Origin: an uncultured Caryophanales bacterium
Lineage (GTDB): Bacteria; Bacillota_I; Bacilli_A; RFN20; CAG-826
Assembly: GCA_946407815.1 (NCBI GenBank)
Contig: CAMJPB010000001.1
Coordinates: forward strand, 496,001-560,000
DNA length: 64,000 bases
Direction: 5' to 3'
A program made the translations under genes and the position numbers. A model generated the notes under the pieces. The model saw nothing but the letters and a program-made list of their open reading frames with translations. It was not told the DNA's origin and made no database searches. Positions 37,008 to 46,448 of the stretch are shown here, in pieces (position 1 is the first letter of the stretch; every line of letters begins with the position of its first letter).

Positions 37008-37013
37008 ATTATA
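37008..37013 (-). promoter_or_regulatory. trmL -10 box, predicted leaderless GTG start
   Basis: Minus-strand TATAAT at 37013-37008, 6 nt before GTG. The -35 is weak and overlaps the ppa terminator. Confidence 0.5.
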
Positions 37014-37029
37014 GTCAAATCAAAAATAA

Positions 37030-37053
37030 AAGGGAAGAAAATCTTCCCTTTAA
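37030..37053 (-). terminator. Terminator after ppa
   Basis: Stem AAGGGAAG/CTTCCCTT followed on the minus strand by TTATTTTTG. Confidence 0.85.
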
Positions 37054-37614
37054 TTATTCAGCTTTTCTGTACTCAAGAACTGGATCTTCGCCAAATTTTT
37101 CTAAGTAAGCTTCAATACAAGATTGAATGACTTTTTTAGCTTTTTCTGGACTTCTTACGTTATCAACAATTGTGTTTTTACCTTCAAGTTGTTTATAAAC
37201 TGTGAAGAAGTGTTTGATTTCACGAAGAACGTGGTCTGAGATTTCACCAACATCATCGATGTTGTTGTAGACTGGGTCATTAGTAGCGACTGCTAAGATC
37301 TTAGCGTCTCTTTCTCCACCATCAATCATTTCAAGCATACCAATTGGTTTACATTCGACAAGTGCGAGTGGAACGATTGGTTCTGAAGAAATAACTAATA
37401 CATCAAGTGGGTCACCATCATCTGCTAATGTCTTTGGAATAAAGCCATAGTTGTGTGGGTAGTGAGTTGATGTGTATAGAATACGGTCGAGCTTTAATGC
37501 TCCAGAGTATTTGTCTAATTCGTATTTGTTTTTTGATCCTTGTGGGATTTCGATACAAGCCAAGAATTTTTCTGGTTTGATATTCGCCGGGTTAACACGA
37601 TGCCATAAGTTCAT
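37054..37614 (-). CDS. ppa: Family I inorganic pyrophosphatase
   Basis: Hydrolyses PPi. Active-site motifs: EIPQGSKNKYELDK, YPHNYGFIPKT and the metal-binding DDGDPLDVLVI. 186 residues. Monocistronic with its own promoter and terminator; AAAGGAGG ribosome binding site. Many Bacilli use family II enzymes, so the family I type is a small lineage clue. Confidence 0.97.
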   Translation of the reverse strand: MNLWHRVNPANIKPEKFLACIEIPQGSKNKYELDKYSGALKLDRILYTSTHYPHNYGFIPKTLADDGDPLDVLVISSEPIVPLALVECKPIGMLEMIDGGERDAKILAVATNDPVYNNIDDVGEISDHVLREIKHFFTVYKQLEGKNTIVDNVRSPEKAKKVIQSCIEAYLEKFGEDPVLEYRKAE

Positions 37615-37640
37615 ATTAATACCTCCTTTAGCGCCGAATT

Positions 37641-37669
37641 ATTATATATAATGCTTCTTGTTATAGCAA
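37641..37669 (-). promoter_or_regulatory. ppa promoter
   Basis: On the minus strand: TTGCTA (37669-37664), 17-nt spacer, TATAAT (37646-37641), followed by a leader with an AAAGGAGG site. Confidence 0.65.
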
Positions 37670-37686
37670 GAAATCATTTTTGAAAG

Positions 37687-38084
37687 TTATTTTTTGCCTA
37701 CAACTTCTAATCTAATTAAAGATCTTTGCAAAGCAAGCTGAGCACGTTTTAAGTCAATATTAGGATCGTTCTCTTTAAGACGTTTCTCCGCTCTTTCTTT
37801 AGCGGCAAGTGCTCTTTCTTCGTCAATTTCGTCTTTCGATTCTATAGCGTTACAAACGACACTAACTTTTTCTTTTGTAACGTTAATTGCACCACCATGA
37901 ATAGCGTACTCTTCTATTTTACCATCTTTTACTAAATGCATAGGAGCATAAGCAAGAGATCCAATTAATGGAATGTGTCCAGCAAGAAAAGTTCTATAAC
38001 CACTTGTTAATTTAATGGTTAAAGACTCAACTTCTTCAGTTAAGTAAATGCCTCGTGGTGTGATAATTTCCAAAGAAAAACCCA

Positions 38085-38085
<1 letters not shown>
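37687..38085 (-). CDS. atpC: ATP synthase F1 epsilon subunit
   Basis: Central-stalk subunit with an inhibitory C-terminal helical hairpin. Beta-sandwich start (SLEIITPRGIYLTEEVESLTIK), GHIPLIGSLA, and the helical end EERALAAKERAEKRL. 132 residues. Last gene of the atpIBEFHAGDC operon; overlaps atpD by 1 nt. Confidence 0.95.
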
Positions 38086-39494
<1,409 letters not shown>

Positions 39495-40337
39495 TTATTT
39501 TTGTTGACCAGCGACAACCTCAAGAATCTCTTGAGTAATTGCGGCCTGTCTAGCTTTATTTAATTCAATTGTTAACTTATCAATTAACTCATCAGCGTTG
39601 TCATTTGCGTTCTCCATAGCGGTTCTACGAGATGCTTGTTCACTGACTGTCGATTCAATAAGTTTTTGGTATAAAGATGAGGATAACCAAATTGGCACCA
39701 ATTCATCAATCAAGGTCTTAACGTTAGGATCGTAAATTGGTTCGTAACCAATATTATTGGTTCCACCTTCTTCTTTAAGTGGGAAAAGCGTTACAATAGT
39801 TGGCTCAAATCTAAGTGAATTAATGTACTTCGTGTATAACAATTTAACGGATTTAAACTTACCCTTTAAGAACTCTGAATGCAGTGTTCGACCGAGTTTA
39901 ACAACATCAGAATAATCGAGTTTGTCATTTAAGAACGAATAGTTTTTGTCTAATTCAAAACCTTCTTTTTCGTAGTTAAGTTCACCCTTAAGGCCGATAG
40001 TCATTAAGACGTCATTCTCTTTAGATAAATTGTTTTTAACAAAGTTAAATACGTTAGAGTTATAGGAAGCACATAAGCCAAGATTTGAGTTAATAACAAC
40101 GACCAGATTCTTGTCGCCTTTTCCTTCTTTTAAATATGGATTTTCTTCGTCTTGGAGCACTCCAAAAAGATGAGAAATGATATTTTCAATTTCTCTTACA
40201 AAGAACTGATTTGCTTCCATCTTGTTCTTAAACTTTTTAAGTTTGACGGTTGCAACAAGTTCCATTGCCTCAGTAATTTTCTTTGTGGATTTGACCGAAG
40301 CGATTCTTCTTTTTGTTTTATTAAGTGCTTGTGCCAT
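39495..40337 (-). CDS. atpG: ATP synthase F1 gamma subunit
   Basis: Rotor shaft. N-terminal KTKRRIASVKSTKKITEAM and C-terminal ASRRTAMENANDNADELI with the final helix ARQAAITQEILEVVAG are conserved; 280 residues. 12 nt before atpD. Confidence 0.98.
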   Translation of the reverse strand: MAQALNKTKRRIASVKSTKKITEAMELVATVKLKKFKNKMEANQFFVREIENIISHLFGVLQDEENPYLKEGKGDKNLVVVINSNLGLCASYNSNVFNFVKNNLSKENDVLMTIGLKGELNYEKEGFELDKNYSFLNDKLDYSDVVKLGRTLHSEFLKGKFKSVKLLYTKYINSLRFEPTIVTLFPLKEEGGTNNIGYEPIYDPNVKTLIDELVPIWLSSSLYQKLIESTVSEQASRRTAMENANDNADELIDKLTIELNKARQAAITQEILEVVAGQQK

Positions 40338-40338
40338 T

Positions 40339-41844
40339 TTACTTTAATGTTTCGAAGAATTTCTTCATTATTTCTTTAAGTGTTGATTCTAAAGAATCAG
40401 AGATAACTTTCTTACTCACGATTTCTTGAATTACTTCTTTGTGAGAAGAGGAAATATGAGTGTAAAGTTTTTCTAAAACAGGTTTGATTTCTGTAACTTT
40501 TACTTCATCTAAGAATCTATGTTTTGCAGCGAAAAGTTCAATAATTTGTCTTTCAACTGGGTAGGTATCGTATTGAGCTTGTTTAAGGAGCTCCATAAGG
40601 ACGTTACCATGAGTAAGAACGCGTTTTGTATCTGCGTCTAAGTCACTACCAAATTGAGCAAATGCTTGAAGTTCACGGAAGTTTGCAAGTTCGATCTTTA
40701 ATGAACCTGCGACTTGTTTCATAGCTTTATGTTGAGCGGCACTTCCAACACGGCTGACTGAAAGACCAGAGTCGATAGCAGGTCTTTGACCTGCATTGAA
40801 TAAATCTGTCATTAAGAAGATTTGTCCATCAGTAATTGAAATAACGTTTGTTGGAATATAAGCAGAAATATCGCCTGCTTGAGTTTCGATGATTGGAAGA
40901 GCAGTAATTGAGCCTCCACCATGTTCATCGTTAAGCTTACATGCACGCTCCAAGAGACGTGAATGTAGATAGAAAACATCACCTGGATAGGCTTCACGTC
41001 CACTAGGTCTCTTTAATAAAAGAGAAAGTGTACGATATGCAACGGCGTGTTTAGATAAATCATCAAAGATGATTAATGTATCTTTACCTGCATCCAACCA
41101 TTCTTCAGCCATAGCCATGCCTGAATATGGAGCAAGATAAAGAAGTGGGGCAAGTTCAGAGGCGGTTGCAGAGACAACAGTTGTATAGTCCATAGCACCT
41201 GCTCTACGTAATTTATCAACAATTGAGGCAACAGTTGAATTCTTTTGTCCAATTGCTACGTAAATACAATTTACGCCTTGTCCTTTTTGGTTAATGATTG
41301 TGTCAACAGCAATTGCTGTTTTACCTGTTTGTCTATCACCAATGATAAGTTCTCTTTGACCTCTTCCAATAGGAATCATAGCATCGATAGCCTTAATACC
41401 TGTTTGAAGTGGAGTATCAACAGACTTACGGTAAATAACACCCGGTGCGATTCTTTCAACTGGACGAGTTGCTTTTGTTTTAATTTCGCCAAGTCCATCA
41501 AGTGGTTGACCTAAAGCATTAACAACTCTACCAAGTAAAGCATCGCCAACAGGAACTTCTACAACTCTTTTGGTACGTCTTACAATGTCACCTTCTTTAA
41601 TTTCGGTGTCATTTCCGAGTAAGACACAGCCAACATTTTCTTCTTCAAGGTTCATGACCATTCCATAGACGGAACGATTGAACTCGACTAGTTCACCTAG
41701 CATTGCTTTATCAAGACCATAAACCAAAGCAACACCATCACCGACGGTAATAACAGTGCCTACGTCATTTGAGTCAACCTTGCTTTCGAAATCAGTTATT
41801 TGCTTTTTAATAAGAGCTGAGATTTCAGAAGTTTTAATGTTCAT
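40339..41844 (-). CDS. atpA: ATP synthase F1 alpha subunit
   Basis: Non-catalytic nucleotide-binding subunit. P-loop [10 protein letters not shown], the signature [14 protein letters not shown], and the N-terminal [16 protein letters not shown]. 501 residues. One nt separates it from atpG. Confidence 0.99.
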   Translation of the reverse strand: MNIKTSEISALIKKQITDFESKVDSNDVGTVITVGDGVALVYGLDKAMLGELVEFNRSVYGMVMNLEEENVGCVLLGNDTEIKEGDIVRRTKRVVEVPVGDALLGRVVNALGQPLDGLGEIKTKATRPVERIAPGVIYRKSVDTPLQTGIKAIDAMIPIGRGQRELIIGDRQTGKTAIAVDTIINQKGQGVNCIYVAIGQKNSTVASIVDKLRRAGAMDYTTVVSATASELAPLLYLAPYSGMAMAEEWLDAGKDTLIIFDDLSKHAVAYRTLSLLLKRPSGREAYPGDVFYLHSRLLERACKLNDEHGGGSITALPIIETQAGDISAYIPTNVISITDGQIFLMTDLFNAGQRPAIDSGLSVSRVGSAAQHKAMKQVAGSLKIELANFRELQAFAQFGSDLDADTKRVLTHGNVLMELLKQAQYDTYPVERQIIELFAAKHRFLDEVKVTEIKPVLEKLYTHISSSHKEVIQEIVSKKVISDSLESTLKEIMKKFFETLK

Positions 41845-42386
41845 TAGCCGTTTCTCCTTTCTTTTAATTGTTCTTTCATTGTTTCGAGTTTGTATTTAAT
41901 AGAACCGTCAAAAACGTGATCGTGTACAACAACTTTAACACCACCAATTAGACGTGAATCTAATCTGTTTTTAAGCTCTACTTTTTTACCTATTTTTTGC
42001 GAAATTACCTGGGAAATCTCGTCAATTTTGCTATTTTCGAGTGGTTCAGTTGAGTAAACAAAACCTTCATAAATATCTAACTCAAAATTAATACCTTTAG
42101 TGATTTCAGAGACGATATCTTTAAATAGATAAATCTTGTGTTTCTCGACAAGAAGTTTCATGAAGTTTGTGAAATTCTTTAAATCAAATTCTTTTGTGAG
42201 ATCTTCGACGAGATTATATTTCTCTTCGGCTTTCACAAAACATGATTTGAGATACTTTAGGACTTCAGGATTAGAATCAAATACTTCTTTCATGCTTAAA
42301 ACAGCAATTTTGTATTGCTCAAGTTTTTGCTCTTCTTTAGCTAAGCTAACTAGAGCAGCAGCATATCTAGAAGCAACTTCTTCCAC
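41844..42386 (-). CDS. atpH: ATP synthase F1 delta subunit
   Basis: Peripheral-stalk subunit joining b to alpha. N-terminal [18 protein letters not shown] and the C-terminal [19 protein letters not shown] are diagnostic; 180 residues. Overlaps both neighbours by 1 nt. Confidence 0.95.
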   Translation of the reverse strand: MEEVASRYAAALVSLAKEEQKLEQYKIAVLSMKEVFDSNPEVLKYLKSCFVKAEEKYNLVEDLTKEFDLKNFTNFMKLLVEKHKIYLFKDIVSEITKGINFELDIYEGFVYSTEPLENSKIDEISQVISQKIGKKVELKNRLDSRLIGGVKVVVHDHVFDGSIKYKLETMKEQLKERRNG

Positions 42387-42964
42387 TACTTACCTTCCTT
42401 TAAATCATCAATGAAACTATCGATAAGTTTTTCATTATCTTTCTTGTTAACTTCTCTTTCGAGAACTTTACTAGATGCATCAATCGCGACCGAAACAATT
42501 TCGCGGTGGATTTCATCTTTACTTGCCTCAATTTCTTGGGCAATTTCTTCTTTTGTACGTTTAATTTCTTCAGCTTTCTCTTCTTTTGCTTTGTCTAAAA
42601 TTGCTTGTCTTTCCTTATTGGCGTCTTCTTTTGCCTTCTCTACTATTTCCATTGCTTCTTTGCGGCTCGCTTTAACATTTTCATCAGCTTTACTTAAAAG
42701 CTTCTCAGATTCTTTTTCTCTTTCTTCGGCAGTTTTAATTTTTTCTTCAACATAGTCACCTCTTTGTTTTAAGAGTTTCTTAACTGGTTTGTATGCTGCG
42801 AAAAATACTACGATTAAAAGTAAAACGAATGCTAAAAAGACTGCTAAAGCATCCCAAGGATTTGGAAATAGCTTATCCAAGAAATCGTTTTTCTGAATTG
42901 CATCCGCACATCCAGATAGCGCTAACGAGGACAAGGCTAAGACTAGAAATTTAGACTTTTTCAT
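42386..42964 (-). CDS. atpF: ATP synthase Fo b subunit with a lipoprotein signal peptide
   Basis: Peripheral stalk. From the start at 42964 (GGGAGG upstream) the first 20 residues are a lipoprotein signal, KKSKFLVLALSSLALSGC, with lipobox LSGC, followed by one membrane helix (NPWDALAVFLAFVLLLIVVFF, about 33-55) and a long charged coiled coil ending in the delta-binding region. 192 residues. Lipidated b subunits are known from mycoplasmas but not from most walled bacteria. A longer frame to 43036 would overlap atpE. Confidence 0.95.
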   Translation of the reverse strand: MKKSKFLVLALSSLALSGCADAIQKNDFLDKLFPNPWDALAVFLAFVLLLIVVFFAAYKPVKKLLKQRGDYVEEKIKTAEEREKESEKLLSKADENVKASRKEAMEIVEKAKEDANKERQAILDKAKEEKAEEIKRTKEEIAQEIEASKDEIHREIVSVAIDASSKVLEREVNKKDNEKLIDSFIDDLKEGK

Positions 42965-42984
42965 ATAATGAAAGCCTCCCAATA

Positions 42985-43212
42985 TTAGAGAACGAAAAGA
43001 ATAAGAATTGAGATTAAGAGTGCGTAAATACCACAAGTTTCGACAAGGGCAGCACCAATAATCATGCTAGAACGAAGTTTGCCATACATCTCAGGGTTAC
43101 GAGCCATACCTTCGATTGCTTTAGCAACTAATTGTCCTTCACCGATTGATGAACAACCTGCTGATAAAATAGCGATAGCTGCACCAATGGCTTTTGCTGC
43201 TTGTAAATCCAT
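42985..43212 (-). CDS. atpE: ATP synthase Fo c subunit with a two-carboxylate ion site
   Basis: Rotor ring hairpin, 75 residues: helix 1 (about 5-36), polar loop ARNPE (37-41), helix 2 (about 46-75). The conserved ion carboxylate is E58 in LVETCGIY, followed by T59. In helix 1, exactly 33 residues earlier, E25 (IGEGQ) takes the place of the Gln of Na+-binding c subunits such as Ilyobacter. A Glu pair at these positions is the motif described for the Na+-driven Fusobacterium nucleatum rotor, so Na+ coupling is possible; the sequence cannot prove it. Confidence 0.97.
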   Translation of the reverse strand: MDLQAAKAIGAAIAILSAGCSSIGEGQLVAKAIEGMARNPEMYGKLRSSMIIGAALVETCGIYALLISILILFVL

Positions 43213-43976
43213 TACATTGCCTCCTTTCTTGAAACAGTAACTGTTTTCATTTCTATATCATCTGGTCTTTCTTGAGAGATGAAGAGTGCTGTTAAGAACA
43301 CGAAAACCATCGTCTGAACAAAACCAGAGAATAAGTCAAAATAAGCGTGTAGCACTGGAGTGACTACAGGAACAAAGAATATTGAATTAACTCCACTAGG
43401 AATGAAGCTAAATAATGATGCAGATAAGCTTTCCAATGCACCGTTAACTAAACCAATTAAAACCCAGCCAACAATCGCATTACCAAACATACGGAGAGTC
43501 ATACTTAAAAGTGGAGCCCACATTGAAAGTAAGTTTATTGGTAAGAAGAATGGGAATGGATCAATATAACGTTTAAAATATCTCCACTTAGTGAATCTAA
43601 TCGAAGTGACGTGAATTAATACGAATGTAACTAAAGCAAGTGATAATGGCACTGCTAAGTTATTCATCGCAGTTGGTAGACCAGTCATTCCGATTGTAAA
43701 TGCGATAAACATAAACGGAATAATTGCTAAGAATAGTCCACCAAAATTTTCAAAGCCAGGACCCATTGTATCTTGGGTAAAAGCATCTAATTTTTCAACT
43801 GCCCACTCGGTAATCATAAGAAGACCTTTTGGACGTTTTAAAGGATCTGCTCTTTTTGCTTTAATGCCGACAATAATTGCCAAAACGATAAGCACAAAAA
43901 TAATCCCTAAAGCGACAATGATTTCACCTGAAGGATTGAAGGACTTAAAAATATTTGGATCGGAATACTTATCCAT
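43212..43976 (-). CDS. atpB: ATP synthase Fo a subunit
   Basis: Membrane stator with the ion half-channels, 254 residues and about six membrane segments. The essential Arg lies in MTLRMFGNAIVG; the C-terminal helix DLFSGFVQTMVFVFLTALFIS is conserved. Overlaps both neighbours by 1 nt. Confidence 0.97.
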   Translation of the reverse strand: MDKYSDPNIFKSFNPSGEIIVALGIIFVLIVLAIIVGIKAKRADPLKRPKGLLMITEWAVEKLDAFTQDTMGPGFENFGGLFLAIIPFMFIAFTIGMTGLPTAMNNLAVPLSLALVTFVLIHVTSIRFTKWRYFKRYIDPFPFFLPINLLSMWAPLLSMTLRMFGNAIVGWVLIGLVNGALESLSASLFSFIPSGVNSIFFVPVVTPVLHAYFDLFSGFVQTMVFVFLTALFISQERPDDIEMKTVTVSRKEAM

Positions 43977-44377
43977 TATTTACCTTCCTTGTGCATTAAT
44001 TGGGTGGCAATTGTGATAAATGTACCAGGTGCAAATGCTATAAGCATTCCCCAACAAGAATTAAAGAAAACTTCCACTTTAACTACGTACTGTAAAATTA
44101 CAAGAAGAGCGAAAAGACCAACGAAAGAAATCACTCTTAAACCATAGGTTAAAAAGAATAACCCAGTCTTATTTTCCTTGAGTGTTAAAGTTGCACCAAC
44201 ATGAACTAACCAAATAAAAAGAAACTCAACACCAGTGCCAATAACGACACCAATCATCCAACCTGGTTGTTTAAAAAACAAACCAACTACAGAAGCCATC
44301 AATAAAATAGCTGAGATTATACCGGCAATTAGAAATGAGGCTTGTAACTCAGTTAACTTTGTTAGTTTCTTTTTCAT
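43976..44377 (-). CDS. atpI: ATP synthase accessory membrane protein (AtpI-like)
   Basis: 133 residues, four hydrophobic segments (near 14-34, 40-62, 76-98, 108-126), positioned first in the operon where AtpI lies in other bacteria; AtpI helps assemble the c ring. Sequence similarity to AtpI is weak, so the name rests on position and topology. A TAATAT box (44385-44390) ends 7 nt before the ATG. Confidence 0.75.
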   Translation of the reverse strand: MKKKLTKLTELQASFLIAGIISAILLMASVVGLFFKQPGWMIGVVIGTGVEFLFIWLVHVGATLTLKENKTGLFFLTYGLRVISFVGLFALLVILQYVVKVEVFFNSCWGMLIAFAPGTFITIATQLMHKEGK

Positions 44378-44384
44378 AGCATAA

Positions 44385-44426
44385 ATATTATTTATATAAC
44401 AAAATAAAAAGTCAACAAATGTCGAC
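44385..44426 (-). promoter_or_regulatory. atp operon promoter region with overlapping hairpin
   Basis: On the minus strand TAATAT (44390-44385) ends 7 nt before the atpI ATG; a TTGACT -35 (44415-44410) is 19 nt upstream, a little far. The -35 is inside an inverted repeat AAAAGTC...GACTTTT, which could be an operator. Confidence 0.4.
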
Positions 44427-44433
44427 TTTTTAG

Positions 44434-44640
44434 TTCAAATTTTTACATTAATTTTCGGATTATTTTTTGCTAAATTTTGGTCGATAACCTTACAAATGTA
44501 AGAAATCAGTAATTTAACCAAATTTTTGGTGCCAAATTTTAGCTCAATTTTTACACCAATTTTTCTATGTTAACTTTCGAGCAATTTCTACTAGGCCAAC
44601 ACAGGATGCTTATAATTTTAATTGAAATTATATTTTGTTG
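44434..44640. other. Gene-free A+T-rich spacer with repeated CAAATTTT units
   Basis: The 369-nt gap between divergent atpI and the nucleoside kinase gene holds no credible gene. It has about six units of the type YCAA(A)TTTTT (near 44435, 44470, 44519, 44533, 44547, 44557), including the palindrome ACCAAATTTTTGGT (44518-44531), plus CTTACAAATGTAAG (44489-44502). Confidence 0.5.
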
Positions 44641-44666
44641 TAAAGTTTTTTACCTTTTTTAGTTTA

Positions 44667-44680
44667 TGCAAGCGTTTACA
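44667..44680 (+). promoter_or_regulatory. cre-like catabolite responsive element
   Basis: TGCAAGCGTTTACA fits the cre pattern TGNAANCGNTNNCA and ends 6 nt before the -35 of the downstream promoter, a position compatible with CcpA activation. A CcpA-like protein is encoded at 17194-18195. Confidence 0.6.
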
Positions 44681-44686
44681 TTTTTA

Positions 44687-44715
44687 TTGAAAGTATACGC
44701 TCGCTCGTGTATCAT
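44687..44715 (+). promoter_or_regulatory. Promoter of the nucleoside kinase gene
   Basis: TTGAAA (44687-44692), 17-nt spacer, TATCAT (44710-44715), then a short leader with AAAGGAG before the ATG at 44747. Confidence 0.7.
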
Positions 44716-44746
44716 AAAGACGCCCTTGAAAGGAGATACATATTAA

Positions 44747-46384
44747 ATGTCATTTACAGTAAAATTCCTCGGCAAAGAGAAAACATTTGATAAAAAAGTT
44801 AAAGTTATCGAACTTCTCGAGAAAGAAGACAAAGATATTCTTTGTTGTAGAGTCAACAATAGACTAAAAGAACTTACATATTACATTGACGAGGACTCAA
44901 CCGTCGAATTCCTTACAATTAAGGATGAAGACGCCGCAAAAATCTACGAATCAACTGTTAGATTTATCGCAGTTATGGCATTCGCAAGATTATTCCCAGA
45001 ATTAAGAATCAGATTTACTCGTAACGTTTCACGTTCAACATTCATTCAAATCTTAAATCCAGAAGTTTCTTCTAATAAGAAGATGAGAGATATGGTTGAA
45101 GCTGAAATGAGAAAGATTATTGATGCTGATTTCCCACTTGTTCGTCATAGCTATGACAAGAAACAAGCAGCTGAACTTTATAAGAAAAATGGCTTAGAGG
45201 ACAAACTCGAAGCATTGGCTTATCGTCCAGAAATTAACGTTCACTTGTATGAATGTGATGGTTACTACAACTATCTTTCATCAAGAATGACCCCATCAAC
45301 CGGATACATTAAGAATTTCAAATTAAATCTTTATGTTCCTGGTATGATTCTTCAAACTCCACGTGCTGAATGTGGAGGCGAAATCCCAGAATTTGTTGAT
45401 GCTCCTACCTTTGGTAGAACAATCAAACAAGCACACGAATGGGCTAAGTTAGTTAACGCTGATACAGTCGTTAAAATTAACGAGCACATTCACAAAGATG
45501 GCGTTATTGATTTCATTCAATTATGCGAAGCAAGACACAACAGAATGCTTTGCGAACTTGGTGAAACAATCGAAAAGAACGACGACATTAAGATCATTTG
45601 TGTCGCTGGTCCATCAAGCTCTGGTAAAACAACATTTGCTAACAGAGTTCGTATCGAACTTATGCAACGTGGTTTAAAACCAATTAGAATCTCAATGGAT
45701 GACTACTATCTTCCAAAATCACAAGCTCCAAAAGATGAAGATGGAAAACCAGATTTAGAGTCAATTGAAGCTCTTGATATCGAGTTATTCAACCAGAACA
45801 TGCTCGATTTAATTAATGGTGAAGAAGTTCAACTTCCTAAGTTTGATTTCAAACTTGGAGCACGTGTCCCTGGTAGAGTTCTTAAAGTTGGTAAAGGCGA
45901 ACCAATCATCATTGAAGGTATTCACGCCCTCAACGATCGTATGACCGCACTTATTCCACGTAACCAAAAATTCAAAATCTTCATTGCTCCACAAGCACAA
46001 ATTAACCTTGATAACACCTATCCAATTTCAACAGTAGACTTACGTTTACTTCGTAGATTGGTTCGTGACTTCCAATTTAGAGGTGCTTCAGCTGAAGAAA
46101 CAATTGGCATGTGGCCAAGTGTCCGTCGTGGCGAATTCAAATGGATTTACGAAACACAAGAAGGCGCAGACTTTGTTTATAACTCAATGCTTCCATATGA
46201 ACTTTGTGTTATGAAGAAATATGCTCAACCACTTCTTGAAGCAGTCAAAACTGAATCAGTGTACTTCCCAGTAGCAGAAAGATTACTCCGTATGCTCAAG
46301 TACTTTGATAACATGCCAGATGAATGGGTCCCATGTAACTCACTTATAAGAGAGTTCATTGGCGGATCTTGCTACGCTGACTAA
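44747..46384 (+). CDS. TGS-domain nucleoside (uridine-type) kinase
   Basis: 545-residue protein: TGS-like domain (1-65), a region resembling the ThrRS/AlaRS second additional domain (about 70-245), then a uridine-kinase/phosphoribulokinase-type P-loop kinase (about 275-545). P-loop GPSSSGKTTFANR, ISMDDYY, FDFKLGARVPG, EGIHALN and RLLRRLVRDF are the nucleoside-kinase motifs. It probably phosphorylates uridine or cytidine. The protein is relatively rich in acidic and cysteine residues, and codon use is normal. It stands alone with a cre-like site and its own terminator. Confidence 0.9.
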   Translation: MSFTVKFLGKEKTFDKKVKVIELLEKEDKDILCCRVNNRLKELTYYIDEDSTVEFLTIKDEDAAKIYESTVRFIAVMAFARLFPELRIRFTRNVSRSTFIQILNPEVSSNKKMRDMVEAEMRKIIDADFPLVRHSYDKKQAAELYKKNGLEDKLEALAYRPEINVHLYECDGYYNYLSSRMTPSTGYIKNFKLNLYVPGMILQTPRAECGGEIPEFVDAPTFGRTIKQAHEWAKLVNADTVVKINEHIHKDGVIDFIQLCEARHNRMLCELGETIEKNDDIKIICVAGPSSSGKTTFANRVRIELMQRGLKPIRISMDDYYLPKSQAPKDEDGKPDLESIEALDIELFNQNMLDLINGEEVQLPKFDFKLGARVPGRVLKVGKGEPIIIEGIHALNDRMTALIPRNQKFKIFIAPQAQINLDNTYPISTVDLRLLRRLVRDFQFRGASAEETIGMWPSVRRGEFKWIYETQEGADFVYNSMLPYELCVMKKYAQPLLEAVKTESVYFPVAERLLRMLKYFDNMPDEWVPCNSLIREFIGGSCYAD

Positions 46385-46397
46385 TCAATTCACAAAC

Positions 46398-46429
46398 AAA
46401 AATGGACATCATCGCGGTGTCCATTTTTT
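46398..46429. terminator. Bidirectional terminator between the nucleoside kinase gene and glpK
   Basis: Stem AAAAATGGACA/TGTCCATTTTT gives T runs on both strands for the converging genes. Confidence 0.85.
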
Positions 46430-46448
46430 AGTAGAAATTTAGTAGTTT

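Noticed and set aside
42411-42755. 114-residue open frame on the plus strand
   Set aside because: It is antisense to atpF; its Ser/Phe-rich sequence is the mirror of the Lys/Glu-rich coiled coil, and there is no ribosome binding site.
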